Origin: Synergistes jonesii
Lineage (GTDB): Bacteria > Synergistota > Synergistia > Synergistales > Synergistaceae
Assembly: GCF_000712295.1 (NCBI RefSeq)
Contig: NZ_JMKI01000036.1
Coordinates: 146,503 to 210,502 of the forward strand
Length of the DNA stretch: 64,000 bases
Direction of reading: 5' to 3'
Position numbers and translations under genes: made by a program. The notes under the pieces were generated by a model that saw only the letters and a program-made list of their open reading frames with translations, did no database searches and was not told the DNA's origin. Shown piece after piece: positions 8,066-17,836 of this stretch; the first letter of the stretch is position 1; every line of letters starts with the position of its first letter.

Positions 8066-11000
8066 ATGGATAAAAAGTACGGACGAGCGTCTCTTATCGC
8101 GGCGGCCCTTGCGGCGCTCGCGCTCGCCTTCGCCGCGCCGCGCCTCGGGGCGGGCGGCTTTCGGGTGCGCGAATTTTCGCCGCGCGGCGAGGCGCAGAGA
8201 AGCGCCGAGATAAAATGCGTCTTCAGCGGCGCCGTCGTCTCAGGCGACGTTATCGGCGCGCCTCTCGCGCCGGGCGCATATCCTCTGACCTTTTCGCCCG
8301 AGATATCCGGCTTTGGCCGCTGGACGGACGCGTCGACCTTCGCGCTCGCCCCGTCGGGAGGGCTCGCCGCCGCGACGCGCTTTTCCGCGTCGGCCGCGGA
8401 GGGGCTGCGCGATTTACAGGGGAGGCCGCTTTCCGGCGCGAAAGAATTTTCTTTCAGCACGCCGCCGCTCGAATTTCTCGGCGTGAAGCAGATCGATTTC
8501 AGCGAGGAGGAGGGGAGCGTCACCTTCGAATTGTCCTTCTCCCTCCCGGTGGAGCCGCGGCGTTTCGGCGGCTACGCGCGCGTAAGCGACGAGAAGGGGC
8601 GCGCCGTCGATTTTTCGACCGAGAGCGGCGGCGACGCTAAAAAGCTGCTGCTGAAGTTAAGCGGAGTCTCCGATGGAGAAGCGACGCTGGAGATAGCGGA
8701 GGGCTTCGCGTCGGCCGCCGGCCCGCTGGGACTCGTGAAGGCGCGGAGCGCGAAGCTCAAATGCTCGCCCGTCCTCGAAGTGCGCGATTCCAACGCCTTC
8801 TCTGAGATGGACGGCGGCAGGATAGTCATCGAGACTACGGCGCCGGTAGACCTGGCGAGGGCGGCCGCGTTCGTCGAGCTTTCGCCGAAGGCGGATTTCA
8901 GCGTCGAGCCGGCGCCGGGGGGCTTTGCGATCTTCGGCGCCTTCCGACCGCAGGAGAGGGTCAGGGTCGAGGTGAAGAAGGGGCTCCCCTGCGCGGCGCG
9001 CCCCTCGGCCGCCCTCGCCGAGAGTTGGAGCCGCGCGTTTATCTTCCCCGACGTGGCGGCGCAGTTGCGCTTTTCGGACGGCGGCCGCCTGCTCTCGCCC
9101 TCCGGCTCTCTGCGCCTGCCGATCGAAAGCGTGAACGTAGACAAAATCAGGGTGATCGTGAACGAGCTTTACGCGAACAACATAGCCTACGCGATGCGCG
9201 GCGGCGACGATCCGAACGACAGGGGTCTCTCGCGCCTCGCCGCCGAAAGAGAATATCTCGTCCGCGGCAGGCCGAACGCTCCGGCGCGCCGCGCGCTCGA
9301 CATGGCGCCGCTGATCGGCGGCAGGCGCGGGGTCTTTATGGTCAGGGCCTTTTCCGAGGACGAAAGGGGGTTCTGCGAAGCGAGCTGCGTCGTGAACGTC
9401 AGCGACCTGGGCCTTTCGGTGACGCTCGGCGCGAAGGAGGCGCTGGCGCGCGTCCTTTCCGTCTCTTCGGGCGCACCCCTCGCCGGTGTGGGGGTCTCCC
9501 TGCTTTCGTGGGAAAACCAGATCATAGGCAGAGGCGTGAGCGGCGCGGACGGCACGGCGAAGATCTCGCTCAAATCTCCGGCGGAGGGCGGACATCCGGT
9601 CATCGCCATTGCGAGCAACGGAAAGGACACGGCCTATCTGCGCTTTGACGGCGGGCTTTACAGAGGGAACGACGACTTCGACAGCTCCGGCGAAGAGTGG
9701 CTGCGCGGCGGCTATTCCGCGTATTGCTACACGCCGCGCGATATTTTCCGCCCCGGCGACGAGGTGCCCGTCATGGCCGTGGTGCGCGGCGCCGACGGCA
9801 GGGCCCCGCGCCCCTTCCCGCTGACGGTGAAGCTTTATTCTCCGGAGGGCAGGGTATGGGCTTCGAAGGGTGCGATGCTGACGAAGGAGGGGACTCTCTT
9901 AGCGGAGTTCAAGCTACCGCCGGAGGCTCCGACCGGAGGATGGAGCGCCGAGATTTACGCGCCGGGGGCGAATGAGCCGATAGGGCGCAGGGATTTTTAC
10001 ACGGAGGAGTTCGCCGCGCCGCGCCTCTTTGTCGAGGCGAAGGGCGGCAAAGCGCGCCTGACAGCAGACGAGAGCTGCGAGATAGAGCTTTCCGGCCGTT
10101 ACACCTTCGGCAACCCGGCCGCCGCGATGCGCTACGAGGCCGAGCTGAGCACGAAGCGGCGCGAGCTCTCCTATAAAGGGTGGAAGGGCTTCTCCTTCGC
10201 CGACGAAGAAGCGGAGTTCGTGCCGGAAAACGATTTTATAGCCTCCGGCGCGCTCAACGCCGGCGGGCTAGCGAAGTTCGCACTCGGCGGCGAGGGGCGC
10301 GCTTCGCGCTCCGCGCTCGACCTCGCACTGCGCTGCGGCGTGATGGAGGACGGCGGCCGCTGGACTTACAAGACTCTCACGATAGCCTGGTATCCTTCGG
10401 AATTTTTGGCCGGGGTCGAGGTCCGGCGCGACGTTTCGCCGCATAGGGAGCTCTCCTTCCGCGCCGCCGCCGTGACCCCGGACGGGAAGGGCGCTCCCGC
10501 CGCTGAGCTGAAATATTCGCTCTTTCGCCGCGTCAGCCGGGCCGTGACCTTCGAAAGCGGCGGGCGAGGCGCACGCGATACGCTCAAAGAGCTCATCCCG
10601 CGCGGGAGCGGCAGCCTCAAGCTCTCCGGCGGCGTCGGCAGCGCGTCGGTGAATATAAAGGAAGCGGGGGAATATGTGCTGCGAGTCGAGACGCCCGACG
10701 GCAAGTCGCGCGCGTCGGCGCTGATCTACGCCTACGGGGCGGGAGGCGCGGAGGCGCAGCTTCCCGACGTCGCGCTGATCACTATGGATAAGAAAATCTA
10801 CAAGGTCGGAGAGACGGCGAAGATCAAGGTCAAGTCGCCCTTCGCAGGCTCGCTGCTGATAAGCGCCGAAACGACCGACGTGATTTGGAGCGCGGCGAAG
10901 CGGATGGAGGGGCGCGAGGCCGAATTTTCCCTGCCTGTGACGGAGAAGATGAGGCCGAACGCCTGGATCACCGCACAGGTCGTGCGCCCGGCGCAGAGGG

Positions 11001-13375
11001 ACGGGGCGCCCGCCCGCGCCGCCGGCGCAGCCCCGCTGATGGTCGACAACGCGAAAAGCCGCCTCGGCGTTGAGATAGAAAAGAGGGAGAGGCTGAAACA
11101 GGGGAAAAACAAAATCTCCGTTCACGTCAAAGATTCCGAGGGACGCGGCCGCGCCGCCGACGTGACGCTGATGATAGTCGACGAGACCGTCCTCGGGCTC
11201 ACCGGCTATGCGTCGCCGGCGCCGTGGAAGCACTTCAGCGCGCGGCGCGCGCTGGGCACGGAAACTTACGATATATACGGCTCTCTGATAACGCCGGAGC
11301 GCGCGGCCGAAGCGCTCCGCGCGGCCGGAGGCGGTGCGGCCGACGAGAACGCGCTGCTGAAGTCGAGCCTCTCCCCCGTGCAGGCGCGGCGCTTCAGGCT
11401 GCTCTCGATCGTCAAAAGGGCGCGCAGCGGCGCCGGCGGCAGATGCGACGTCGAAGTCGAGATGCCGGAGTTCTCCGGCGCTGTGCGGATAATGGCCGTG
11501 GCCGCCGCGGCGGACGCCGAGGGAAGCGCGGAAAGCGCCGCCCAGGCCGGCGGCGAGATCGTGACGGAGTTCTCTCTGCCGCGCTTTGCGGCCGACGGCG
11601 ACGAATTCCTGTCCGCGGCGCGGATATTCAACAACGCGCGGCGCGACGTTTCCGTGAATTTTACGATAAAATGCGAGAATTCCGGCGCACGGCTGACGAC
11701 GAAGGAGAAAACGAGCCGCTCGGTGAAGATAGCGGAGGGCTCGTCGGCCGTGCTGCCCTTCGCCTTCAAAGCCGAAGGCTCCGGCGTCGTGAAGGTGGTA
11801 TGCGAGACGGAGGAGGCGGGCTCTGGCGAAAAAACGCGCAGCGTCACCGAGTTCCCCGTGCGGCCGGCCGCGCCACGCGTGACCGAGAGCCGCAGCGCGG
11901 TCGTCGAGCCGGGCGCGTCGCTCTCCTTCAATGTGCCGGACGACCCGAAGAAATCCGGCTACGCGGAGGCGCGCGTCACGCTCTCCGCGGCACCGGCCAT
12001 GTCGCTCTCGGCGCTTGCCGAGTTCCTAGTCACATATCCCTACGGCTGCACGGAGCAGACGGTCTCCTCCGCGTGGGCGCTGCTCCTCCAGCCCGAGCTG
12101 GTTAAGGAGATCGACCCCGCGCTCGCGGACCGCGCTGCGCTGGCTGCGCGGATAGAAAAAATAGCGAAGTCCCAGAGCTGGGACGGCGGCTTCCCGCGCT
12201 GGAGCGGCGAGGGCGCGTCGTCGCCGTGGGAAAGCCTCTATGCGGCGCACTTCCTCTTCGAGGCGCGGCGCCTGGGCGAGAAGGTCCCGCAGGAGGCGCT
12301 GCGCGCCGCCCAAGATTACGCGCGCGCGCTGCTTCCCGCAATGCCGGAGGACGACGGCGATGCGGCCTGGCGCGCGACTCTTTCGAGACGCGCCTACGCG
12401 GCCTTCGTGCTGACGCTCGCCGGCGAGCCGCCCCTCGGCTGGATGGAGAACCTGCGCGGCAAAATCGGCGAAATAGAGCCGGACGGACGCCTGCTGCTCG
12501 CCTGCGCCTACGCGGCGGCGGGAGAAAAGGCCGAAGCGAAAAAGATAGTCGGCGAGAGGGTCGCGGCTTCGAGGGAAAGGCCCGGGCGCGACGAAAATTA
12601 CGCTTCCGCGCTACGCGATAAGGCGCTTTCGCTGCTCGCCTCCGCCTATATCGACCCCGCCGGCGCCGACGCCGCGGCGCGCGCCGGCGAGCTGTTGAAG
12701 GCGCTTGAGAAAAACGGGCGCTACAACACGCAGGAGGGCGGCTTCGCGATGGCCGCGCTCGGCCGCTGGCTCGCAGGGCGCCCGCGCGACGGCGTCCCCT
12801 CCGGCTCGCTGAGCCACGGCGGGAAGCGCGAGCTTGTCGATGAAAAGAAGCGCAGCGCCGCCCTTTCCGGCACAGGCTCTTACACGGCCGAAAACGGCGG
12901 CAAGTCGCGCCTCTACGCAGCTTGGAGCCTCTCGTATATTCCGGAAGGCCTTATCCCCGCCAGGGACGACGGCATAGAACTCCGCCAGAGCGTAACGGAT
13001 AGGAGCGGAAAAGAGATCGGCGCTGAGGTCGCGCGCGGAGAAGCCCTTACCGCGCTCGTAACGCTGACGCCCAAGGGCGGCGCGCTGCGCTCAGTCGCGG
13101 CGGTGCTGCCTCTGCCGGCGGGCTTCGAAATAGAAAACCCGCGCCTGACGGGCGGAGAAGAAGAGAACGCCGGCGGCGTGCGCAGCGAGATACGCGACGA
13201 TCGGCTGATACTCTTCGTCGACGAGCTGGATAAGCCCCTCAAATGGCGCTACTCCCTCCGCGCCGTCACGGCCGGGAGCTTCGCCGTGCCGCAGATATAC
13301 GCCGAATGTATGTACGACGCCGGCGTTTCAAGCGTGAGCGGCGGCGGCAATATAAAAGTCAATGAAGGTAAGTAA
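8066..13375 (+). CDS. Bacterial alpha-2-macroglobulin with thioester
   Basis: The start is the ATG at 8066 (ACGGAGG upstream), giving 1769 aa. An N-terminal signal anchor (RASLIAAALAALALAFAA) places it in the periplasm. There is no lipobox cysteine, unlike the lipoprotein YfhM/MagD-type members. MG-type beta-sandwich domains fill the first two thirds. The reactive thioester motif GCTEQ is present near residue 1328, followed by the alpha-helical toroid of the thioester domain (GGFPRWSGEGASSPWES onward) and a C-terminal receptor-binding-like domain. Such proteins trap attacking proteases in the periplasm through the thioester. The stop overlaps the start of the PBP1C gene, the classical pairing in which PBP1C repairs peptidoglycan while the macroglobulin protects against proteases. 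Confidence 0.93.
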   Translation: MDKKYGRASLIAAALAALALAFAAPRLGAGGFRVREFSPRGEAQRSAEIKCVFSGAVVSGDVIGAPLAPGAYPLTFSPEISGFGRWTDASTFALAPSGGLAAATRFSASAAEGLRDLQGRPLSGAKEFSFSTPPLEFLGVKQIDFSEEEGSVTFELSFSLPVEPRRFGGYARVSDEKGRAVDFSTESGGDAKKLLLKLSGVSDGEATLEIAEGFASAAGPLGLVKARSAKLKCSPVLEVRDSNAFSEMDGGRIVIETTAPVDLARAAAFVELSPKADFSVEPAPGGFAIFGAFRPQERVRVEVKKGLPCAARPSAALAESWSRAFIFPDVAAQLRFSDGGRLLSPSGSLRLPIESVNVDKIRVIVNELYANNIAYAMRGGDDPNDRGLSRLAAEREYLVRGRPNAPARRALDMAPLIGGRRGVFMVRAFSEDERGFCEASCVVNVSDLGLSVTLGAKEALARVLSVSSGAPLAGVGVSLLSWENQIIGRGVSGADGTAKISLKSPAEGGHPVIAIASNGKDTAYLRFDGGLYRGNDDFDSSGEEWLRGGYSAYCYTPRDIFRPGDEVPVMAVVRGADGRAPRPFPLTVKLYSPEGRVWASKGAMLTKEGTLLAEFKLPPEAPTGGWSAEIYAPGANEPIGRRDFYTEEFAAPRLFVEAKGGKARLTADESCEIELSGRYTFGNPAAAMRYEAELSTKRRELSYKGWKGFSFADEEAEFVPENDFIASGALNAGGLAKFALGGEGRASRSALDLALRCGVMEDGGRWTYKTLTIAWYPSEFLAGVEVRRDVSPHRELSFRAAAVTPDGKGAPAAELKYSLFRRVSRAVTFESGGRGARDTLKELIPRGSGSLKLSGGVGSASVNIKEAGEYVLRVETPDGKSRASALIYAYGAGGAEAQLPDVALITMDKKIYKVGETAKIKVKSPFAGSLLISAETTDVIWSAAKRMEGREAEFSLPVTEKMRPNAWITAQVVRPAQRDGAPARAAGAAPLMVDNAKSRLGVEIEKRERLKQGKNKISVHVKDSEGRGRAADVTLMIVDETVLGLTGYASPAPWKHFSARRALGTETYDIYGSLITPERAAEALRAAGGGAADENALLKSSLSPVQARRFRLLSIVKRARSGAGGRCDVEVEMPEFSGAVRIMAVAAAADAEGSAESAAQAGGEIVTEFSLPRFAADGDEFLSAARIFNNARRDVSVNFTIKCENSGARLTTKEKTSRSVKIAEGSSAVLPFAFKAEGSGVVKVVCETEEAGSGEKTRSVTEFPVRPAAPRVTESRSAVVEPGASLSFNVPDDPKKSGYAEARVTLSAAPAMSLSALAEFLVTYPYGCTEQTVSSAWALLLQPELVKEIDPALADRAALAARIEKIAKSQSWDGGFPRWSGEGASSPWESLYAAHFLFEARRLGEKVPQEALRAAQDYARALLPAMPEDDGDAAWRATLSRRAYAAFVLTLAGEPPLGWMENLRGKIGEIEPDGRLLLACAYAAAGEKAEAKKIVGERVAASRERPGRDENYASALRDKALSLLASAYIDPAGADAAARAGELLKALEKNGRYNTQEGGFAMAALGRWLAGRPRDGVPSGSLSHGGKRELVDEKKRSAALSGTGSYTAENGGKSRLYAAWSLSYIPEGLIPARDDGIELRQSVTDRSGKEIGAEVARGEALTALVTLTPKGGALRSVAAVLPLPAGFEIENPRLTGGEEENAGGVRSEIRDDRLILFVDELDKPLKWRYSLRAVTAGSFAVPQIYAECMYDAGVSSVSGGGNIKVNEGK

Positions 13376-15671
13376 AAAATTACGCAAATTATCGGCAAAA
13401 GCGGCGGCGGCATATCAGAATCATAGGCGAAAGCCGCTGCCGCTCCGCCTCCTGACGGCGGCGGCGGTCGCTTTCTTCGCGGCGCGCGCCCTGCTCTTGG
13501 CGACCTTCCCGCTGGAGGCGGTCGCCGGGCGCCCGGCCTCCCTCGTCGTGACGGACAGGAGCGGGGCCCCCTTGAGGGGCTTCCTCTCCGCTTCCGGCGA
13601 GTGGCGCCTGCCCGTGCCCCTTTCCGAGATGGGAAGCGTCATGCCCAGGGCTGTCGTCGCGCTCGAGGACAGGCGCTTCTACTTCCACGGCGGCGTCGAC
13701 ATTTTCGCGCTCCTCCGCGCTGCGCTGCAAAACGCGAAGAACGGGCGCGTCGTCTCCGGCGCGTCGACGATAACGAGCCAGACGGTGCGCCTCGCGGTCG
13801 CGCGCCCGCGCACGCACGCGGCGAAATTTATCGAATTCGCGCAGGCTTCAGCGCTGGAATTTTTCATGGACAAGGATAAAATACTTGAGACATATTTGAA
13901 CAGCGTCCCCTTCGGCGGCAACATCCGCGGCATCGAAGCGGCGGCGCGCTCGTGGTTCGGCAAGCCGGCGAAGGAATTGTCGCTCGCCGAGGCGGCGCTG
14001 CTCGCTGGGCTGCTGCGGGGCCCGGCGTACTACCGCCCCGACCGTCGCCCCGAGCGTGCGAAGGAGCTTCGCGACAGGATAATCGACACGCTCCGGCGGC
14101 GCGGCGTCGTCGGCGAAGAGGAGGCGCGGCGTGCGAAGAAAGAGCCTCTGCCGCGCGCGCGTCTCGCGCTCTCGGGCGCGCGAGTGCAGGCGGCGGAAGC
14201 GGCGGCTCGCTTCGGCGGAGCCGCCTTCGCTGCGGACGGCTACGGGCGTTTTCGCTCGACCGTCGATTCGCGCCTCCAGCGGCTCGTACTGTCGGAGCTG
14301 CTGCGGCGCCTGCCCGCGGCGGAGCGCGAGATAACTGCCTGCGCTGTGCTCGTCGAAAACGACGGCGGCGCGGTGCGCGCCTACGTCGGCAACGCGCGCG
14401 AGGGCACCGAGGGCGCGTCGTCGTGGGTGGACTGCGCGCAGTCCGAGCGCTCCCCCGGCTCCCTGCTGAAGCCGTTCATTTACGCGCTCGCCTTCCAAAG
14501 CGGCAAAGCCTCTCCATCGTCGATGCTCTGCGACGTCCCCGACGGCGCTGGCGGCGGCACGCGCAACTTCGACCGCCTTTACCGCGGCCCAGTCTCCGCG
14601 CGCGCGGCTCTCGCCGAATCGCTGAACGCGCCGGCCGTCGAGATATTCCGCCGCGTCGGCGCGGAAAATGTTTTGAACTTCCTGCGCACCCTCGGCTTTT
14701 CTCATCTGACGCGCGCCGCGGCCTACTACGGGGAGAGCCTCGCACTCGGCGGCTGCGGCGTCACGCCGCTGGAGACGGCGCGCGCCTATCTCGCGCTGGC
14801 AAGCGGCGGGAGCGCGGGCGCGCTGAGATGGGGCGAAGAGGAGGCGAAGCCGCGCGGCCCCAGCCTCCTGGCTCCGGGCGCCGCCTTCATGACGCTCGAC
14901 ATATTGAAGGACGTCCGGCGCAATCTTCCGGCCTTCGCCGACGCCGATTCCGACGGCAAAAGGATAGCCTTCAAGACCGGCACCTCCTACGGGCTGCGCG
15001 ACGCCTGGTGCGCGGCCGTAACGAAAAAATATACGCTCGTCGTCTGGTTCGGCGACCCGCGCGGCAGGCCGCACCGTTCGCTCGTCGGCCTGAAAGCCGC
15101 GGCGCCGGCCGCCGCGGCGATAATGCTTGTGCTCACCGAAAAGGGCGAGCCCTGGTTCGCGCCTCCGCCCGGTACGGTGAAAAAAGAGCTCTGTCCCCTC
15201 TCGGGCGCGCCGAGGAATCAGTATTGCCCGAAGTCGCGCAGCGACTACGTCATCGAAGGCGTGACCGACGACGCGCCCTGCGTGATGCACGCGTACTCCG
15301 GCGGGAAAGTAGTAATAAAATGGCCGCAGAAGATAGAGCGCTGGCGCGCGGCGCGCGGCGGCGGCAAAGACGAGGGGCTTGAAATAATCTCGCCGAAAGA
15401 CGGCGCCTCCTACGTCAAAAGAGGCGGAGGAGACGAAATCCCCTTAGCGGCGTCCGGCGGGCGCGGCGAGATATTTTGGTTCGCCGACGGCGTGCTGATA
15501 GAAAAAACCGGCGAAGCCCCGGTATGGAAAATGTCCGGTGGAAGGCACACGATCGCGGCTGCCGACGAATACGGAAACGCCGCGGAGGCCGAAATAACCG
15601 TCAAGGAACCGGCGAGCGGCGCGGAAGGAGAGATACCTCTCCTTGAAGAGAGCGGCGGACAGGCGTTATAA
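13362..15671 (+). CDS. pbpC: Penicillin-binding protein 1C (bifunctional glycosyltransferase/transpeptidase)
   Basis: A 769-aa inner-membrane peptidoglycan synthase. After a cytoplasmic tail and one transmembrane helix (about 28-48) come the GT51 motifs EDRRFYFHGG (catalytic E102), GASTITSQ and KDKILETYLN. The transpeptidase has S-x-x-K in SPGSLLKP (S367), S-x-N in AESLNAP and K-T-G in FKTGTSYG (K538). The C-terminal 100 residues (from about 670) match the BiPBP_C beta-domain specific to PBP1C. The gene overlaps the alpha-2-macroglobulin gene by 14 bp and is certainly co-transcribed. All catalytic residues are present. Confidence 0.94.
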   Translation: MKVSKKLRKLSAKAAAAYQNHRRKPLPLRLLTAAAVAFFAARALLLATFPLEAVAGRPASLVVTDRSGAPLRGFLSASGEWRLPVPLSEMGSVMPRAVVALEDRRFYFHGGVDIFALLRAALQNAKNGRVVSGASTITSQTVRLAVARPRTHAAKFIEFAQASALEFFMDKDKILETYLNSVPFGGNIRGIEAAARSWFGKPAKELSLAEAALLAGLLRGPAYYRPDRRPERAKELRDRIIDTLRRRGVVGEEEARRAKKEPLPRARLALSGARVQAAEAAARFGGAAFAADGYGRFRSTVDSRLQRLVLSELLRRLPAAEREITACAVLVENDGGAVRAYVGNAREGTEGASSWVDCAQSERSPGSLLKPFIYALAFQSGKASPSSMLCDVPDGAGGGTRNFDRLYRGPVSARAALAESLNAPAVEIFRRVGAENVLNFLRTLGFSHLTRAAAYYGESLALGGCGVTPLETARAYLALASGGSAGALRWGEEEAKPRGPSLLAPGAAFMTLDILKDVRRNLPAFADADSDGKRIAFKTGTSYGLRDAWCAAVTKKYTLVVWFGDPRGRPHRSLVGLKAAAPAAAAIMLVLTEKGEPWFAPPPGTVKKELCPLSGAPRNQYCPKSRSDYVIEGVTDDAPCVMHAYSGGKVVIKWPQKIERWRAARGGGKDEGLEIISPKDGASYVKRGGGDEIPLAASGGRGEIFWFADGVLIEKTGEAPVWKMSGGRHTIAAADEYGNAAEAEITVKEPASGAEGEIPLLEESGGQAL

Positions 15672-15710
15672 TTTTAATCAGCGAGGCAAAAAACATACGG
15701 GGTGATATCG

Positions 15711-16130
15711 ATGGCGGTAAAATTTGTTTTGATCGTCCAATGCGACAAATCGCGCGAGAGATGCAGCGGCTTTGCCTGTACGGACAGCTTCTACAATCGC
15801 GAAGGTTTTTTTAAGGGACACGGCTACGAAGAGGGCGTGCGCTACCTGGCGCTGACCTGCGGAGGCTGCTGCGGCACCGGGCTGGCCATGAAGCTTGAGC
15901 ATTTTTCGAAAAAGCTGCTGAAGAAGACGGGTATAAAAAAAGAGGAGGTCGCCGTGCACCTTTCTTCCTGTATGGTCACAGACAACTACCATCACGACCG
16001 CTGCCCGAACATCGCCTATATAAAGGACATAGTCCGCAAAAAAGGCTATGGGGACGTCGTCGACGGCACATACCTCAGCGAGGCCTCCGAAAGAAAGCGC
16101 TGCGCCGGCGTGTATAAAAGATACGATTGA
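15711..16130 (+). CDS. CGGC-domain protein (putative metal-binding)
   Basis: The ATG at 15711 with GGGGTGAT upstream is preferred over the in-frame GTG at 15702. The 139-aa product is cysteine-rich and carries the name-giving motif LTCGGCCGTG together with further Cys in VQCDKSRERCSGFACTDSF, LSSCMV, HHDRCPN and KRCAGV. CGGC-domain proteins are small, common in anaerobes and presumed to bind metal or an Fe-S cluster; their role is not established. It lies 40 bp after pbpC and may be read through from that operon, but the terminator follows only after this gene. Confidence 0.82.
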   Translation: MAVKFVLIVQCDKSRERCSGFACTDSFYNREGFFKGHGYEEGVRYLALTCGGCCGTGLAMKLEHFSKKLLKKTGIKKEEVAVHLSSCMVTDNYHHDRCPNIAYIKDIVRKKGYGDVVDGTYLSEASERKRCAGVYKRYD

Positions 16131-16182
16131 TAGCGGTGCTCCCGCGGTTATAGTTTTACCGCGGCGGAAATCCGCCGCCGCG

Positions 16183-16210
16183 AAAAGCGCGCCCTCTGGG
16201 GCGCTTTTTT
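16183..16210 (+). terminator. Intrinsic terminator after the CGGC gene
   Basis: The AAAAGCGC ... GGGGCGCTTTTTT hairpin is followed by six T residues, about 55 bp after the CGGC stop codon. It ends the macroglobulin-pbpC-CGGC transcript. Confidence 0.8.
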
Positions 16211-16238
16211 GAACTTTCCGCGCCAAATCCTCATTTGC

Positions 16239-16269
16239 CTGACATTTTAGCATGATGTTATGATATAAT
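16239..16269 (+). promoter_or_regulatory. Extended -10 promoter for the DAACS symporter
   Basis: TGATATAAT at 16261-16269 is a perfect TGnTATAAT extended -10. A weak -35 (CTGACA, 16239-16244) lies 19 bp upstream. It is well placed about 100 bp before the symporter start and just past the preceding terminator. Confidence 0.6.
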
Positions 16270-16371
16270 CGGATTACATAGCCGACTTAGGCAACGACTC
16301 AGCCGTGTATGTCAGGATGCGCGGCTATCAATATAAAAACTTTTTACCGTATCGCGGAAGGAGAGTTTTTT

Positions 16372-17628
16372 ATGTCGGAACAAAACAGCGTATGGAAATC
16401 TTATCGTTTCCCGATCATACTGATCATAGCGATAGCGATCGGCTGCGTCCTCGGCTCGGTGATGGGGAAGGACGCGCTCGTGCTGAAGCCTCTGGGGGAT
16501 ATCTTCGTCAACGCGATGTTCATGGTGGTCGTGCCGCTCGTCTTCACGACGATATGCAGCGCGGTCGCGTCGATGTCGTCGATGGAGCGCCTGGGGAAGG
16601 TCATGAAGTACCTCGTCCTCGTCTTCGCCGTCACCGGCGCGATAGCGGCGGTTCTTATGCTCATCGCGGTCACCGTATTCCCGCCGGCGAGCGGCGCGAC
16701 GATACAGCTTCAGCTTCCCGAGGAGATCAAGGCATTCAGCACCGCCGACCAGGTCGTAAAGGCCTTCACGACCGACGACTTCGTCGGCCTGCTCTCGCGC
16801 CGCGCGATGCTGCCGCTGATCTTATTCACGATCTTCTTCGGCTTCTGCCTCCAGTCTCTCGGCGAACGCGGACGAGCTCTCGGGCGCGGCATCGCGGTGG
16901 CGGCCGACGCGATGTTGCAGATGGTCAGATACCTTATGTACTACGCGCCGATAGGCCTGGCGGCTTACTTCGCGGCGCTCGTCGGCGACTACGGCCCGCA
17001 GCTTTTGGGCGCCTATTTTCGCTCGATGGTCGTCTATCACGTCGTGACATTCGCCTACTTCATCATAGCTTTCACGATCTACTCGTGGTGGGGCACGGAC
17101 GGGCGCGGCGTGCGCACCTTCTGGGGGCGGATCATACCGCCGGCGATAATGGCGCTCGGCTCCGGCAGCAGCACGGCCACTCTGCCTCTGAACCTTGAGG
17201 CGGCGAACGGCATGGGCATCCCGCGCGACATCAGCGAGATCGTGCTGCCCATAGGCGCGACCGCTCATATGGAGGGCTCCTGCCTCTCCGGAATCCTCAA
17301 AATATCCTTCCTCTTCGGAATCTTCGGCCTGCCCTTCTCGGGCTTCGGCACGATGGCGACGGCCGTCGCGGTCGCTGTGCTTTCCGGGGTCGTCCTTTCG
17401 GGGATTCCGGGCGGCGGCCTCGTCGGCGAAATGCTGATTGTCAGCCTTTACGGCTTTCCGCCGGAGGCCTTCCCGATCATCGCGACGATCGGCTTCCTCG
17501 TCGACCCGGCTGCGACGATGGTCAACGCGACCGGCGACACCTGCTCGGCGCTGATGATCTCGCGCCTCGTCGAAGGAAAAGACTGGTTCGCGAAGGCCAT
17601 AGCAGAAAAATCGGAGGAAGCGGCGTAA
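16372..17628 (+). CDS. DAACS-family sodium symporter (SLC1-like), predicted neutral or unusual substrate
   Basis: The start is the ATG at 16372 (GGAAGGAGAG upstream), giving 418 aa with the multi-helix topology and re-entrant loops of the dicarboxylate/amino acid:cation symporters. The first hairpin serine motif is GSGSSTATLPL and the second hairpin region is GIPGGGLVGEML. Two family signatures are altered. The TM7 sodium site, usually NMDGT, reads HMEGS. In TM8 the aspartate-binding Arg (R397 of GltPh numbering, in DxxRTxxNxxGD) is Ala (DPAATMVNATGD). Loss of that Arg is known in neutral amino acid members, so glutamate or dicarboxylate transport is unlikely. It is a monocistronic unit flanked by terminators. 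Confidence 0.88.
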   Translation: MSEQNSVWKSYRFPIILIIAIAIGCVLGSVMGKDALVLKPLGDIFVNAMFMVVVPLVFTTICSAVASMSSMERLGKVMKYLVLVFAVTGAIAAVLMLIAVTVFPPASGATIQLQLPEEIKAFSTADQVVKAFTTDDFVGLLSRRAMLPLILFTIFFGFCLQSLGERGRALGRGIAVAADAMLQMVRYLMYYAPIGLAAYFAALVGDYGPQLLGAYFRSMVVYHVVTFAYFIIAFTIYSWWGTDGRGVRTFWGRIIPPAIMALGSGSSTATLPLNLEAANGMGIPRDISEIVLPIGATAHMEGSCLSGILKISFLFGIFGLPFSGFGTMATAVAVAVLSGVVLSGIPGGGLVGEMLIVSLYGFPPEAFPIIATIGFLVDPAATMVNATGDTCSALMISRLVEGKDWFAKAIAEKSEEAA

Positions 17629-17666
17629 CTTTACGGGCGTAAGGTGCTCCGACAGCAAATAACGCC

Positions 17667-17706
17667 AAGCGGAGCCTCCGGCGCGCGTCCGGGACTCCGC
17701 TTTTTA
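17667..17706 (+). terminator. Intrinsic terminator after the symporter gene
   Basis: The hairpin AAGCGGAG...CTCCGCTT with a G/C-rich upper stem is followed by TTTTT, about 40 bp after the stop codon. Confidence 0.8.
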
Positions 17707-17836
17707 TATATCCTCCGACGTTTTCGCAAAGACGACCGGTTTTCAACGGCGATTTTATGATAAAATCCTGAAACAACAGATACAAGGGGGCTTTCGATGG
17801 CGAAGCTCTTCCTGGATAGAAGGAGGAATCGGACGG

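Noticed and set aside
8017..12621. Several long open frames on both strands within the macroglobulin gene
   Set aside because: They are shadows of the GC-rich coding sequence; none has a ribosome site and family motif.
13848..15290. Long minus-strand open frame of 480 codons
   Set aside because: It lies fully inside pbpC; GC-rich codon use opens long antisense frames. Its composition is Arg/Ala-rich without domain features.
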